Part shown: positions 52,546 through 61,959 of the stretch, one piece after another | Position numbering within the stretch: the first letter of the stretch is position 1 | Layout of the letters: each line of letters opens with the position of its first letter | Origin: Marinobacterium sediminicola | GTDB lineage: Bacteria; Pseudomonadota; Gammaproteobacteria; Pseudomonadales; Balneatricaceae | Length of the DNA: 64,000 nucleotides | Direction of reading: 5' to 3' | Assembly: GCF_022343685.1 (NCBI RefSeq) | Contig: NZ_CP092123.1 | Span: 1,116,001 to 1,180,000, forward strand | Translations under genes and position numbers: made by a program | The notes under the pieces: model-generated | The model's database searches: none | Told to the model about the DNA's origin: nothing | What the model saw: the letters and a program-made list of their open reading frames with translations, nothing else

Positions 52546-53037
52546 ATGAGCTGGCTGATGCGGCGAACAGCGCCTTTGATCAATGGGTTGGCCGGACAGT
52601 TGTTTCATCTTCCTTTCCTTCGCGGTTCCAGCAGTCGCCATCGGGCAGCGATGCGCCTGTTCCGGTGGGCTGCTGAGCAGGGTAATCGCAATGCGCTTTC
52701 CACCTATGGCCACTTGCTGCACTTTCGTGGCGAGGATGTCAGCAGCCGTATTCAGGGAGGGATCTATCTTGAACGTGCGGCTAACCTTGGGGATGCCAAG
52801 GCACAGTACCAGATGGGCAGGATTTATGAGCAAGGCTTTGAGCATTATTTCAGGCCGGATCCGGTCAAGGCGCTGGCATACTATCGCCTTGCGGGAGAGC
52901 AAAATCATCCGCTGGCCGTTAAGCGAATGATTGCAGTCTATGACGAAGGGGCTTTAGGTGCTGCGATTGATCCGGCTCGGGCAGAGTGCTGGCGCAAGCG
53001 CCTGTCGCCCCTGCCCGAGGCGGCTATCAGGACTTGA
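52546..53037 (+). CDS. Sel1-repeat protein
   Basis: The protein is 163 aa. Two to three Sel1-like TPR repeats are visible: AMRLFRWAAEQGNRNAL, IYLERAANLGDAKAQYQMG and ALAYYRLAGEQNHPLAV. No signal peptide is evident. Such repeats usually mediate protein contacts; the partner is unknown. AGGGGATATAT precedes the ATG. The last 11 bases overlap the end of the convergent DUF4139 gene. Confidence 0.8.
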   Translation: MSWLMRRTAPLINGLAGQLFHLPFLRGSSSRHRAAMRLFRWAAEQGNRNALSTYGHLLHFRGEDVSSRIQGGIYLERAANLGDAKAQYQMGRIYEQGFEHYFRPDPVKALAYYRLAGEQNHPLAVKRMIAVYDEGALGAAIDPARAECWRKRLSPLPEAAIRT

Positions 53038-54448
53038 TCAGTTTGGCGGTAAAGGTCAGCGTCTTCTCTTCTCCGGCCTTCAGGTCAAAGGTCCAGCCGA
53101 TCTGTGCTGCGGTCTCCTCAGTCGGTTTCAGGCTGGCCTGCTGCAGTGTGAATGGAATGGGCATCAGTGCAATCAGGTTGAATGGCTTGTCTTTTGCCGA
53201 ACGATTGGTCAGCAGGACTTCATAGCTGACCTCATAACCATCAAACACCTTTTTAAAGCCGGTTTGGGTGTATTCAACGCCTACATCGAAAGCTTCACCC
53301 AGCACCAGTCGTGTGGTGTCGCCCGGTGCGGTCGCATGAAGCTGACTGCCGCCGATAAACTGCATCTGGCCCGAGGCATCAGGACGGAAAACACGGGCCT
53401 GTCCCGAGGGCAGAGGGGTCTTTGCATTATCCATCTGCGGCGCATCGAATGTCAGATGTATGCTCGCCTTGTATTGCTGCGTCTGAAGCTGTTGATGAGC
53501 GCTTACCTGTAATTGGTGATGATAGCGAATTTCTGACTTGATCTGCTCGCGGTGGATCAGCGGTATCTGTTTCTGCTGCTGATCCTTCAGTGCCAAGGGC
53601 GCTGGCAGAGCATACAGATGATAGTCCTGCACATTGCCAGGGGCGATCTGTCCACCGGTTTGGTCCATCTTGGCTGCGCGCATGACCCCGAGTGCCTCGA
53701 AATGAGGCTGTTCCATTGGCTCATTGACAGTGCCGGCCAGCAGTTTGATGTGGGCTTCAGGCCAGGCTTGGCCGCTCTGGTTGCTCAGGGTCGCCAGGCC
53801 TTGCAGGCTCAATGCATCGCCTTCCTTATTGAGGCTGATGACATAATCCATACTCCAGCTAAGCCCGCGGGTCAGGTAGCTGAGTTGAGCGAAACCGGGT
53901 TTTTTCAGGCCTTCGCTAACGAAAGAGAGCTGCGGTTGAAGCTGGAAGCCTTCTGCGGGAGCCGGAAAGATAAGTCGCCAGCCGCTGTGATTCAGTGGCA
54001 GGGTTTCAATGTGGCCCTCGCTGTTTTCGATCAATGCCTGATTGCCTTCGGCTTTCAGTAAACGAACCTGCTGGCGGGTTTCGACGCCCGTCACGCTGTT
54101 AAAACGAGCCAGGGTAATCATTTTGCCGGTATTCTGTTGCAGCAGTTGGGCCAGGCTGAGCAGGTTCTGCTCGAGGTTTTGTTCGGTGACGACGCCGGCC
54201 CCGGAGATCTGCAGTGTTTCGGCCTGCATTTGCGGGCTAACCCCCTGAAGAATGACACGGCTGCCGGTAGCCAGGCTGGGAATCTCACGCTGCTCCTCGA
54301 CCAGCGCCAGGTTTTGCTGATAGAGCGTCAGACTCAACTGGCTGCGGGTTGCCTCGTCCAGGAAGTGCTCGCCGGAGGCGGCCCACCCGGAAGTAGTCGT
54401 CAGTGCCATACCCAGTCCCAGAATGACAACGAATCGGTTGTTCAGCAT
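53027..54448 (-). CDS. Exported DUF4139-domain protein
   Basis: The protein is 473 aa with a signal peptide (VVILGLGMALTTTSGWAA). The DUF4139 architecture is visible from about residue 190 (LSYLTRGLSWSMDYVISLN) to a beta-rich C-terminus ending WTFDLKAGEEKTLTFTAKL. It is probably periplasmic or surface-associated; the function of DUF4139 is unknown. It starts 12 bases after the pseudokinase/FGE gene on the same strand, so the two likely form an operon. Confidence 0.82.
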   Translation of the reverse strand: MLNNRFVVILGLGMALTTTSGWAASGEHFLDEATRSQLSLTLYQQNLALVEEQREIPSLATGSRVILQGVSPQMQAETLQISGAGVVTEQNLEQNLLSLAQLLQQNTGKMITLARFNSVTGVETRQQVRLLKAEGNQALIENSEGHIETLPLNHSGWRLIFPAPAEGFQLQPQLSFVSEGLKKPGFAQLSYLTRGLSWSMDYVISLNKEGDALSLQGLATLSNQSGQAWPEAHIKLLAGTVNEPMEQPHFEALGVMRAAKMDQTGGQIAPGNVQDYHLYALPAPLALKDQQQKQIPLIHREQIKSEIRYHHQLQVSAHQQLQTQQYKASIHLTFDAPQMDNAKTPLPSGQARVFRPDASGQMQFIGGSQLHATAPGDTTRLVLGEAFDVGVEYTQTGFKKVFDGYEVSYEVLLTNRSAKDKPFNLIALMPIPFTLQQASLKPTEETAAQIGWTFDLKAGEEKTLTFTAKLIKS

Positions 54449-54460
54449 TTGAGGCTCTCC

Positions 54461-56548
54461 TTATTGCATGCTGGCTGGCAGGTCGAGTGCAACCCTGAAA
54501 CCCCAGCTGTTACGTGAAGTGTCAGCCGGGTGTCGATAACGGCTGGATGGTCGTACCAGTCGAGGGATATCGAACCATGAACCGCCACGCATCACGCGTT
54601 GATGGCATCTACTGCTTTGTTCTGCACGGCCATCACCCGGGGCGTTATTGTAGTTGGGCTGGTAGCAGTCCTGTACCCACTCATCCACGTTACCACTGAG
54701 GTCAAAAACGCCCCAGGGGTTGGCTTTTGTGCTTCCGACCGGCGCCGTACTTTTTCCGTCCCAGTCCGAGCCGCAGCCGTCGCAGACCGCGTAACCATCC
54801 ATGACCTTGTCTCCCCACCAGTAAACGGACTCGGTACTGGCACGGGCGCTGTATTCCCACTCGGCTTCGGTCGGCAACCGGTAAGGTTGTCCCGTCTGTT
54901 CGCTGAGCCATTGAGTGTAGGCCTCTGCATCCAGCCAAGTAACATTCACTACTGGGCGCTGGCCCCGTCCCCAGCCCTCGTCATCGGGCATTGGGCGGCC
55001 GGTGGCCTGAGCGAAACGGTCATATTCCGCAAAGGTGATTTCGTGGCGGGCGAGCGCAAAGCTGTGGCCAATCACGACTTCGTGCACGGGATATTCATTG
55101 TCATCACCCTGTCCGTGCAGGTCTCCCATACGGAATCGACCGGCAGGGATGATGACCATCTCAGGGCCGCGGCTGCCATCGTTCAGTTCGTCCTGGAACA
55201 GTGTCAGATTGGCAGCAGGGTGCTGGGCCTCACGAAGTTCTTTTGCAGACTCAATCTTGTCTTTGGAGCTGCTGGGCTCGGAGCGCGAAGTTGAGGCTTT
55301 GACGGCTTCATGCTCTTTTTGGAGCTGCTCGTGTGCCTGTTCCAATGACTCGAAGGCTGCACGCAGCTCGCGATTGCTTTTCATCTGGTTCAACGCCTGA
55401 GCGCTGATCGAATCCAGTTGGCCCTGGGTCAGCAGTAGCGTACTCCATACACCCGCAGCAAAACCGCCGCCGAAGATCAATACAGCCAACAGCATGCGCT
55501 TGAAAGGTTTGCTCAGTAGACGACGCGCAAAGCTTGCAGAGCGGCTCTTGGGGGCAAGAGGTGCTGCATCTGCTGCAGGTGTGTCCTGATCGGCTGGCAA
55601 GCTGGATGGTTGCGGAGAATCGGGATCATTGGCAGCGACGTCCAGTGTTGCCGTGTTTTGGTCCGGTTTATCGGTGTCATTCTCATGGGAGGATTCTTCT
55701 TCCTGCACGAAGAGCGCACGAATCAACTCACTGCAGTTTGAGTAACGCTGCTCGGGATCAGGGTTTAGCCCGCGTGACAATGCCTGCGATTGTTGCTTGC
55801 TCAATTCCGCTGGAGCCTTAAGTTCGCGTTGGAAGCGAGAGGATTCAGGGTCATCGGCCTGGAACGCCTGCTTGCCGCTGTATACTTCCCAGGCAATCAG
55901 GGCCAGGGCATAGACGTCATGTCCCGCGTGTGCGGGTTGAGGGTGGAAGGCTTCAGGTGGCTGATAGCGTGTGTATTCAGGCGCATGTGGCAGGAGGCTA
56001 TGAATCGGCTCTACCAAATCCCGTAACCCCTGGCCGATCAGTTTGACCCCACCTCCGGGATTAAGGAAAACCAGATCGGGAGCCAGTAGACCGTGGGAAA
56101 GGTGGGTTTTGATTTGGCTATAGTCCAGCGCCTTGGCCAGTTGAGTCAGTAGTCCCTGTTTCTGCAGTGGCTTAAGTTTGGATGCCTGCTTTCGAGCCAT
56201 CAGGTCCGACAGTGTCTGTCCGCTAAGCTGCTCGAAAGACAGGAATTCCAGCCCTCGCCAACTGAAATATCCATAGCAGGTGGCGATGTGGGGATGATCC
56301 ATTGCCGGGCGCAGTTGCGTGATACGCTTGCGCAGTTTGTCGGTCAGTGAGGGTTGTCGGGCCAGCTCCGGCCGCAGAATAAGCAGGCTGACTTCGATAC
56401 GAGATGTCGTCGAGATATCTTCAGCGAGCCAGATAGTTCCAAGATAGTGGTCGCGCTGGTGACGCACCAGCTGAAAACGATGATGGTTGGGTCCGATGAC
56501 CAACTCTTCCTTGAGAGCGGCAAAAATGGCATCTGTCGGGGTGTTCAT
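54461..56548 (-). CDS. Pseudokinase-like domain fused to FGE-sulfatase-type domain, membrane-anchored
   Basis: The protein is 695 aa. Residues 15-285 follow the protein-kinase fold (DHPHIATCYGYFSWRGLEFL, YQPPEAFHPQ, GHDVYALALIAWEVYSGKQ), but the ATP lysine (VSLLIL), the HRD aspartate (SHGLLAPDLVFLN) and the DFG aspartate (KLIGQGL) are all missing. A membrane helix at about 349-371 is followed by a coiled coil. Residues 455-690 form an FGE/SUMF-type domain (IPAGRFRMGD, RLPTEAEWEYSARA, DLSGNVDEWVQD, VMRGGSWFD). The two copper-binding cysteines of true formylglycine enzymes are not at their expected place after RGGSW. It is likely a sensor or scaffold, and the domain outside the membrane should be the FGE part (inference). 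Confidence 0.82.
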   Translation of the reverse strand: MNTPTDAIFAALKEELVIGPNHHRFQLVRHQRDHYLGTIWLAEDISTTSRIEVSLLILRPELARQPSLTDKLRKRITQLRPAMDHPHIATCYGYFSWRGLEFLSFEQLSGQTLSDLMARKQASKLKPLQKQGLLTQLAKALDYSQIKTHLSHGLLAPDLVFLNPGGGVKLIGQGLRDLVEPIHSLLPHAPEYTRYQPPEAFHPQPAHAGHDVYALALIAWEVYSGKQAFQADDPESSRFQRELKAPAELSKQQSQALSRGLNPDPEQRYSNCSELIRALFVQEEESSHENDTDKPDQNTATLDVAANDPDSPQPSSLPADQDTPAADAAPLAPKSRSASFARRLLSKPFKRMLLAVLIFGGGFAAGVWSTLLLTQGQLDSISAQALNQMKSNRELRAAFESLEQAHEQLQKEHEAVKASTSRSEPSSSKDKIESAKELREAQHPAANLTLFQDELNDGSRGPEMVIIPAGRFRMGDLHGQGDDNEYPVHEVVIGHSFALARHEITFAEYDRFAQATGRPMPDDEGWGRGQRPVVNVTWLDAEAYTQWLSEQTGQPYRLPTEAEWEYSARASTESVYWWGDKVMDGYAVCDGCGSDWDGKSTAPVGSTKANPWGVFDLSGNVDEWVQDCYQPNYNNAPGDGRAEQSSRCHQRVMRGGSWFDIPRLVRPSSRYRHPADTSRNSWGFRVALDLPASMQ

Positions 56549-56644
56549 CAGTCCAGGGCTTCCTTGTAACCATTATGACGACCACGGAACCCTTTGGCCG
56601 CTACCCGGGAGGGCAGGGGCCAAAGAGTAATGACGGTGGGACAA

Positions 56645-57505
<861 letters not shown>

Positions 57506-57529
57506 TCACTGGCTTTGGCAAAAAGTGAA

Positions 57530-57934
57530 TTATAAGCCATTAGACGGGAAATGTGCCGCCTCTGCTTCGATCCATTCAAGGGCTCGCTGATCCAGGTCCT
57601 TATCCGGTCCCTGGGGCTGATAAATGAAAATCTGGCACAGTTGTTCAAGCATCCGGGCACGAAACAGCTGTTCCTGGTCAGGGAATGACAGTTTGAGCAG
57701 GTAATCCCCTTTTCGTCCGGGGTTGCAGTCAACCACTCGAGCATTGAAGCTTAACTCTTCGGTGAGTGCCGGGGCCTGAATGCGTAACCATTTGCCGCTG
57801 GGATAATAGTGGTGGCAGTGCAGCAGGAGACCAAGGGGTAAAGGCGGTGTTGAAGAGGCGGGTGCCTCCATGAGAGGGTTGAGTTCGAGTTCGATCTGCT
57901 CTGGATGCTGCAGATAGCATTGCGGGCCAATCAT
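57530..57934 (-). CDS. PilZ-domain protein
   Basis: The protein is 134 aa. The C-terminal part, with LFRARMLEQLCQIFIYQ and ALEWIEAEAAHFP, matches a recurrent gammaproteobacterial PilZ subgroup. The N-terminal RxxxR c-di-GMP motif is not evident (CYLQHPEQIELELN), so nucleotide binding is doubtful. A link to the GGDEF/EAL protein at the end of the window is only possible, not shown. Confidence 0.65.
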   Translation of the reverse strand: MIGPQCYLQHPEQIELELNPLMEAPASSTPPLPLGLLLHCHHYYPSGKWLRIQAPALTEELSFNARVVDCNPGRKGDYLLKLSFPDQEQLFRARMLEQLCQIFIYQPQGPDKDLDQRALEWIEAEAAHFPSNGL

Positions 57935-58008
57935 AATCCCTTCCTCAAACGCAGAAGATATGAAATTCTATCGGCGTTTATAATTACAGCTTGAGCACTT
58001 TTGCCTCA

Positions 58009-58935
58009 TTATGCCAGCAGGATCTCAAGAAATAGCCAGAAAAACAGCGCTGCGGCAACCAGGCACCCAAGTGTCATCCATCGGTAGCGCTTGATTAAGT
58101 CCGCTTCGTCGAGTGTCGATAACAGATACGGCATCCGCGACGTCTGTGGATCAGTCAGCACGTTCATGCTGGGCAGTTGGTGCAGAGACTGCTGCTGGTG
58201 TAATGCCTCCTGCTCCGCTGCCTGACGTGCCGCATGCCATTCCTCGGCGCTGATTTTACCGTCACCATTAGTGTCGAAACGCTTAACCAGCTGCTCTTTG
58301 TCGCGTTTCCAGAGACGCAGGAGGTCGCGGACGGTGGCGTTCATATCCAGTTGATCGCGTCCTCCGCCAACGGTATGAAAATGCCCCAGAGCATAAAGCT
58401 TTTCATGTTCGAAAATCAGCCGCTCGGTAAAACGGTATTGCCCGTCGCCTATCTGGCTGCTCAAGAAGGCCGCGGCTGTGTGCGGGTCAAGATTATGGCC
58501 TCCCGGAAAGGCGCTGCGTCCTCGCCAGCTATGCTTGTGCTGTGCGCTGACTTCGGCACCTTCGGGGTCGATCAGGCAGGTATCAGTGCCGTCATTGATC
58601 TGAAACCAGTGATTGGATCGGCCGCTGCGAACATGGCGCCACCGCTTGCGCTCACCCTCTTCATCAAGCTCTTCGACCTTGTAGTCATACCAGACACAGG
58701 CACGTCCAGACAGGGGGGCATTGAGTAAACCATCTTCGCCGGCGATGACGTGACCAATCAATTCCACGTAGCCCTGGGGGGCCGAGCGGATTTTGGCAGT
58801 CGGGGTATCGGCTATGAGCCGATAGCGGGCCATTCGGCTGAACACGAACCAGATTGAGGCCAGGGCCCCCAGGATGCAGATCAGTATGAAAATCAGTTTT
58901 TCTTCTGTCTCCAGAGGGGCAAGATCCAACAGCAT
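58009..58935 (-). CDS. GIDE-domain membrane protein with EF-hand
   Basis: The protein is 308 aa. An N-terminal helix (LIFILICILGALASIWFVF) is followed by a GIDE-type region at about residues 40-200 (VELIGHVIAGEDGLLNAPL, ACVWYDYKVEEL), a single EF-hand FDTNGDGKISAEEW near residue 221, and a C-terminal helix (LVAAALFFWLFLEILL). GIDE domains also occur in the eukaryotic ligase MUL1/MAPL without the RING part; bacterial function is unknown. It starts 6 bases after lemA, so the pair is probably co-transcribed. Confidence 0.78.
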   Translation of the reverse strand: MLLDLAPLETEEKLIFILICILGALASIWFVFSRMARYRLIADTPTAKIRSAPQGYVELIGHVIAGEDGLLNAPLSGRACVWYDYKVEELDEEGERKRWRHVRSGRSNHWFQINDGTDTCLIDPEGAEVSAQHKHSWRGRSAFPGGHNLDPHTAAAFLSSQIGDGQYRFTERLIFEHEKLYALGHFHTVGGGRDQLDMNATVRDLLRLWKRDKEQLVKRFDTNGDGKISAEEWHAARQAAEQEALHQQQSLHQLPSMNVLTDPQTSRMPYLLSTLDEADLIKRYRWMTLGCLVAAALFFWLFLEILLA

Positions 58936-58941
58936 GGAAGC

Positions 58942-59514
58942 TTATCCGAACAGTTGCTGGATATTGACATCCGCTTTTTCTGCTTCGTCGAACTCCAGCA
59001 ATTGTGCGGGCTTGAAACCGAAGCGGCGGGCAATGATGACATCGGGAAACTGCTCGATACGCACGTTGAGGTGGTTGACGGAGTCGTTGTAGTACTCCCG
59101 ACGATCCGCAATGCCTGATTCCAGTCCGGTGATACGGCTGCGAAGGTGATGGAAACTGTCGCTTGCGGTCAGCTCCGGGTAATCCTCGGCAACGGCGAAC
59201 AGGTTGCCAAGCCCCAGGCGCAGTTGGGTTTCCGCCTGACCCAGGGCACCGACATCACCTTGCTCGCGCGCCTTGGCTACCGCGGAACGGGCTTCAATGA
59301 CTGCAGTGAGGGTGTCCTGTTCATATCCCATGTGCTGTTTGCAGGTTTCGACCAGCTTCGGCAGTTCATCGTGGCGTTGCTTGAGCAACACATCAATATT
59401 GGCCCAGGCTCGTGAAACGCCATGCTTGAGACGCACCAGGTGATTGTAAAGCGAGACGAAGTAGAGGGCGGCAACAACAATGATCGCCAGCACAATGATC
59501 AGAGAAATATCCAT
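58942..59514 (-). CDS. LemA-family protein
   Basis: The protein is 190 aa with an N-terminal membrane helix (SLIIVLAIIVVAALYFVSLYN region). The LemA core is clear: RAWANIDVLLKQRHDELPKL, YNDSVNHLNVRIEQFPDVII and the C-terminal FGFKPAQLLEFDEAEKADV. LemA proteins are long-helix bundles of unknown function, often paired with TPM or GIDE membrane proteins, as here. Confidence 0.92.
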   Translation of the reverse strand: MDISLIIVLAIIVVAALYFVSLYNHLVRLKHGVSRAWANIDVLLKQRHDELPKLVETCKQHMGYEQDTLTAVIEARSAVAKAREQGDVGALGQAETQLRLGLGNLFAVAEDYPELTASDSFHHLRSRITGLESGIADRREYYNDSVNHLNVRIEQFPDVIIARRFGFKPAQLLEFDEAEKADVNIQQLFG

Positions 59515-59630
59515 ATTGGTGATTACCTTGCCAGACGCGTTTTCGACACTATACCGTGTTTATCGGCTGGCGAAAGTCTACCCGTTTGATCAGGGGCGAT
59601 GATTGAGAAGGGGGCTTGTGAGCCGGTTCT

Positions 59631-59840
59631 CTATACGCCACCGCCTCCAATCATTTCAACGACAACCGTTTTGATCAGGAAAGCAGCCAATCCCAGTCCC
59701 AGTGCGAAGAACAGAATGAAGGTGCCAAAGCGGCCGGCATTCGATTTCTTTGCCAGATCGTAAATGATGAAGAAAACGGCACCGGCAAATACGACCAGAC
59801 CCACGTTAAGCATGATGGCTTCGATCTCGGCGAGACGCAT
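59631..59840 (-). CDS. DUF2788-family small membrane protein
   Basis: The protein is 69 aa with two membrane helices (LNVGLVVFAGAVFFIIYDLA and FILFFALGLGLAAFLIKTVV), as in DUF2788. The loop contains DLAKKSNAGRFG. AGGAGG lies upstream of the ATG. Function is unknown. Confidence 0.85.
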   Translation of the reverse strand: MRLAEIEAIMLNVGLVVFAGAVFFIIYDLAKKSNAGRFGTFILFFALGLGLAAFLIKTVVVEMIGGGGV

Positions 59841-59920
59841 GAAAAACCTCCTGGTTAAATGGCGAACAGATGATACATCAATTTGGCGTTTTCAAATACC
59901 GGTGCTTGCCAACAGGTGGG

Positions 59921-60112
59921 TCAGCCGAGGGTGTCATCCTTGCCATAGACCTGATCCTGCCAATCTTCCCCCAGCTCCTGCTCGATAAACTCACGAATGA
60001 ACTTGCGGACCATCTGAGAGGGGGTGACGTCCTGTCGGCTGCAGAGCTGCTCAAAAACGGCTTTCTTTTTCGGGTCGATCAGCAGTGTCAGACGGGCAGT
60101 GCGGTTTTCCAT
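59921..60112 (-). CDS. Ribbon-helix-helix (CopG-like) regulator
   Basis: The protein is 63 aa. The N-terminal strand TARLTLLIDPKKKAVFEQL and the helix-turn-helix VTPSQMVRKFIREFI fit a MetJ/Arc/CopG DNA-binding dimer. No toxin gene is adjacent, so it is more likely a solitary regulator than an antitoxin. An 8-bp palindrome 31 bases upstream is a probable autoregulatory operator. Confidence 0.75.
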   Translation of the reverse strand: MENRTARLTLLIDPKKKAVFEQLCSRQDVTPSQMVRKFIREFIEQELGEDWQDQVYGKDDTLG

Positions 60113-60142
60113 GGTCGAATCTCATCTCTACAGCGGCATAGC

Positions 60143-60188
60143 ATGTTAATGATATTAACATTGAATCATACATGATGGACAGTTAATG
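60143..60188. promoter_or_regulatory. Operator-like palindrome between the RHH and SulP genes
   Basis: ATGTTAAT-GAT-ATTAACAT is a perfect 8-bp inverted repeat at 60143-60161, and a further half-site GTTAATG recurs at 60182-60188. It lies in the 115-base divergent gap, suitable for control of both genes. Confidence 0.5.
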
Positions 60189-60227
60189 TAGGTGAACAAA
60201 ACGTGACCAGAGTAAGGATGCTTTCCC

Positions 60228-61949
60228 ATGTCCAGGCAAGCCCGGCTTCACTCGCTTTCTTTTGCCAGCGCCTTGCGTGCAACAGTGCGGGAGGGATATG
60301 GCCGCCGAGCATTGATGCAGGATCTGATGGCTGGGCTGAGCGTTGGCATCATTGCCATTCCCCTGTCGATGGCACTGGCCATCGCCAGTGGAGTCCGGCC
60401 TGAGTACGGGCTCTATACGGCGATTATCGCCGGCTTCATTATCGCTTTGGCAGGAGGCTCTCGTTACAGCGTTTCCGGGCCGACGGCCGCTTTTGTCGTC
60501 ATTCTTTATCCTGTTGCCCAGGCCTACGGGCTGGCGGGGTTGCTGATTGCCACGCTGATGTCAGCTGTTATTTTACTGGGACTCGCTTTCGCCAGAATGG
60601 GGCGGCTCATCGAGTATATTCCCGAGCCGGTCACGCTGGGGTTTACATCTGGTATTGCCATCGTCATCGCGACCCTTCAGGTCAATGATTTCTTCGGTCT
60701 GGGGCTGGACCAGCTGCCGGAGCACTGGTGGCAAAAAGTGGCTGCGCTGGGTGCGGCTGTGCCGACACTGGACATGGCTGCGACAGCAGTGGCTGTTTCT
60801 ACCCTGGCTGTTCTGGTCATCTGGCCGCGCTTGAAGCTGCCGATGCCCGGGCATTTGCCGGCGCTGGCGGTGGGGCTTCTGGTGGCCTGGAGCATGGGGC
60901 TAATGGGGTACTCAGTGGAAACTATCGGGAGCCGTTTCAGTTATCTTCTGCCCGATGGCTCGCTGGGTGCCGGTATACCCCCTTTCCTGCCTGAGTTCGC
61001 CTGGCCCTGGGATCGTCCGGGTCCGGACGGAGGGACGGTTGAGCTCAGCTGGTCGCTGGTGCGTGAGCTGCTGCCGGCGGCGTTCTCCATCGCCATGCTG
61101 GGAGCCATCGAGTCTCTGCTGTGTGCTGTTGTTCTCGATGGTATGACCGGAAAACGACACCATGCCAATGGTGAACTTCTGGGGCAGGGGTTGGGTAATC
61201 TGATAGCCCCTTTTTTTGGCGGGTTTACGGCCACAGCAGCGTTGGCGCGGTCGGCGGCCAACTACCGTGCCGGGGCCTGCTCGCCGGTAGCCAGTATGGT
61301 GCATGCTCTGGTGGTATTGGCAGGTCTGTTGCTTCTTGCGCCGGTACTGGCCTGGCTGCCGATGGCGAGTATGGCGGCACTGTTGTTGATGGTGGCCTGG
61401 AACATGAGCGAAGCGCCCAAGCTGATAGCCTTGCTGCGCAAAGCTCCTCCGGGTGATGTGCTGGTGTTGTTCACCTGCCTGTTGTTGACGGTGCTTTTCG
61501 ATATGGTGATCGCGATCTTTGCCGGCATTCTGTTGGCATCCTTGCTGTTCATGCGCGACCTGGCCGGAATGACACGTTTTACCGATGTCAGTCGCCAGAC
61601 CAAGCATGTGCCGGGCGAGCTGTTACCCGGCTGGAAGGTCTACAAGTTGAGTGGGCCGCTGTTCTTCGCTGCGGCTGACCGGGTTTTTGATGAGCTGCAG
61701 ACAGACATCAAAGGCTCTCGCGGGGTCGTGCTTTATATGGATGGGGTGCCATTGCTGGATGCGGGGGGGCTGAGTGCCTTGACGCACTTTACCCAGCTCT
61801 GTCGCCGGCAGGGTATTGAACTGGTGATCGCGGATCTGCAATTCCAGCCCCTGCGAGCCTTGGCGCGTGCCGGAATGATGCCGGTCGAGGGGGAGTTGAA
61901 GTTTACACCGACATTGGCTGAAGCCCTGCAGCCCTTGTTAAGCACTTGA
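60228..61949 (+). CDS. SulP-family anion/dicarboxylate transporter, DauA-like
   Basis: The protein is 573 aa. The SulP signature region AGLSVGIIAIPLSMALAIAS and EYGLYTAIIAGFIIAL are near the N-terminus, followed by about 12-14 helices and a cytoplasmic STAS domain (about residues 455-570, with LYMDGVPLLDAGGLSAL). The overall layout is closest to E. coli DauA (YchM), a C4-dicarboxylate transporter, though sulfate or bicarbonate are possible. GAGTAAGGATGC precedes the start. Confidence 0.88.
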   Translation: MSRQARLHSLSFASALRATVREGYGRRALMQDLMAGLSVGIIAIPLSMALAIASGVRPEYGLYTAIIAGFIIALAGGSRYSVSGPTAAFVVILYPVAQAYGLAGLLIATLMSAVILLGLAFARMGRLIEYIPEPVTLGFTSGIAIVIATLQVNDFFGLGLDQLPEHWWQKVAALGAAVPTLDMAATAVAVSTLAVLVIWPRLKLPMPGHLPALAVGLLVAWSMGLMGYSVETIGSRFSYLLPDGSLGAGIPPFLPEFAWPWDRPGPDGGTVELSWSLVRELLPAAFSIAMLGAIESLLCAVVLDGMTGKRHHANGELLGQGLGNLIAPFFGGFTATAALARSAANYRAGACSPVASMVHALVVLAGLLLLAPVLAWLPMASMAALLLMVAWNMSEAPKLIALLRKAPPGDVLVLFTCLLLTVLFDMVIAIFAGILLASLLFMRDLAGMTRFTDVSRQTKHVPGELLPGWKVYKLSGPLFFAAADRVFDELQTDIKGSRGVVLYMDGVPLLDAGGLSALTHFTQLCRRQGIELVIADLQFQPLRALARAGMMPVEGELKFTPTLAEALQPLLST

Positions 61950-61959
61950 AAATGCGGGG

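Noticed and set aside
59921-60112. Antitoxin of a toxin-antitoxin pair
   Set aside because: No toxin-sized gene lies next to it on the same strand; neighbours are DUF2788 and SulP.
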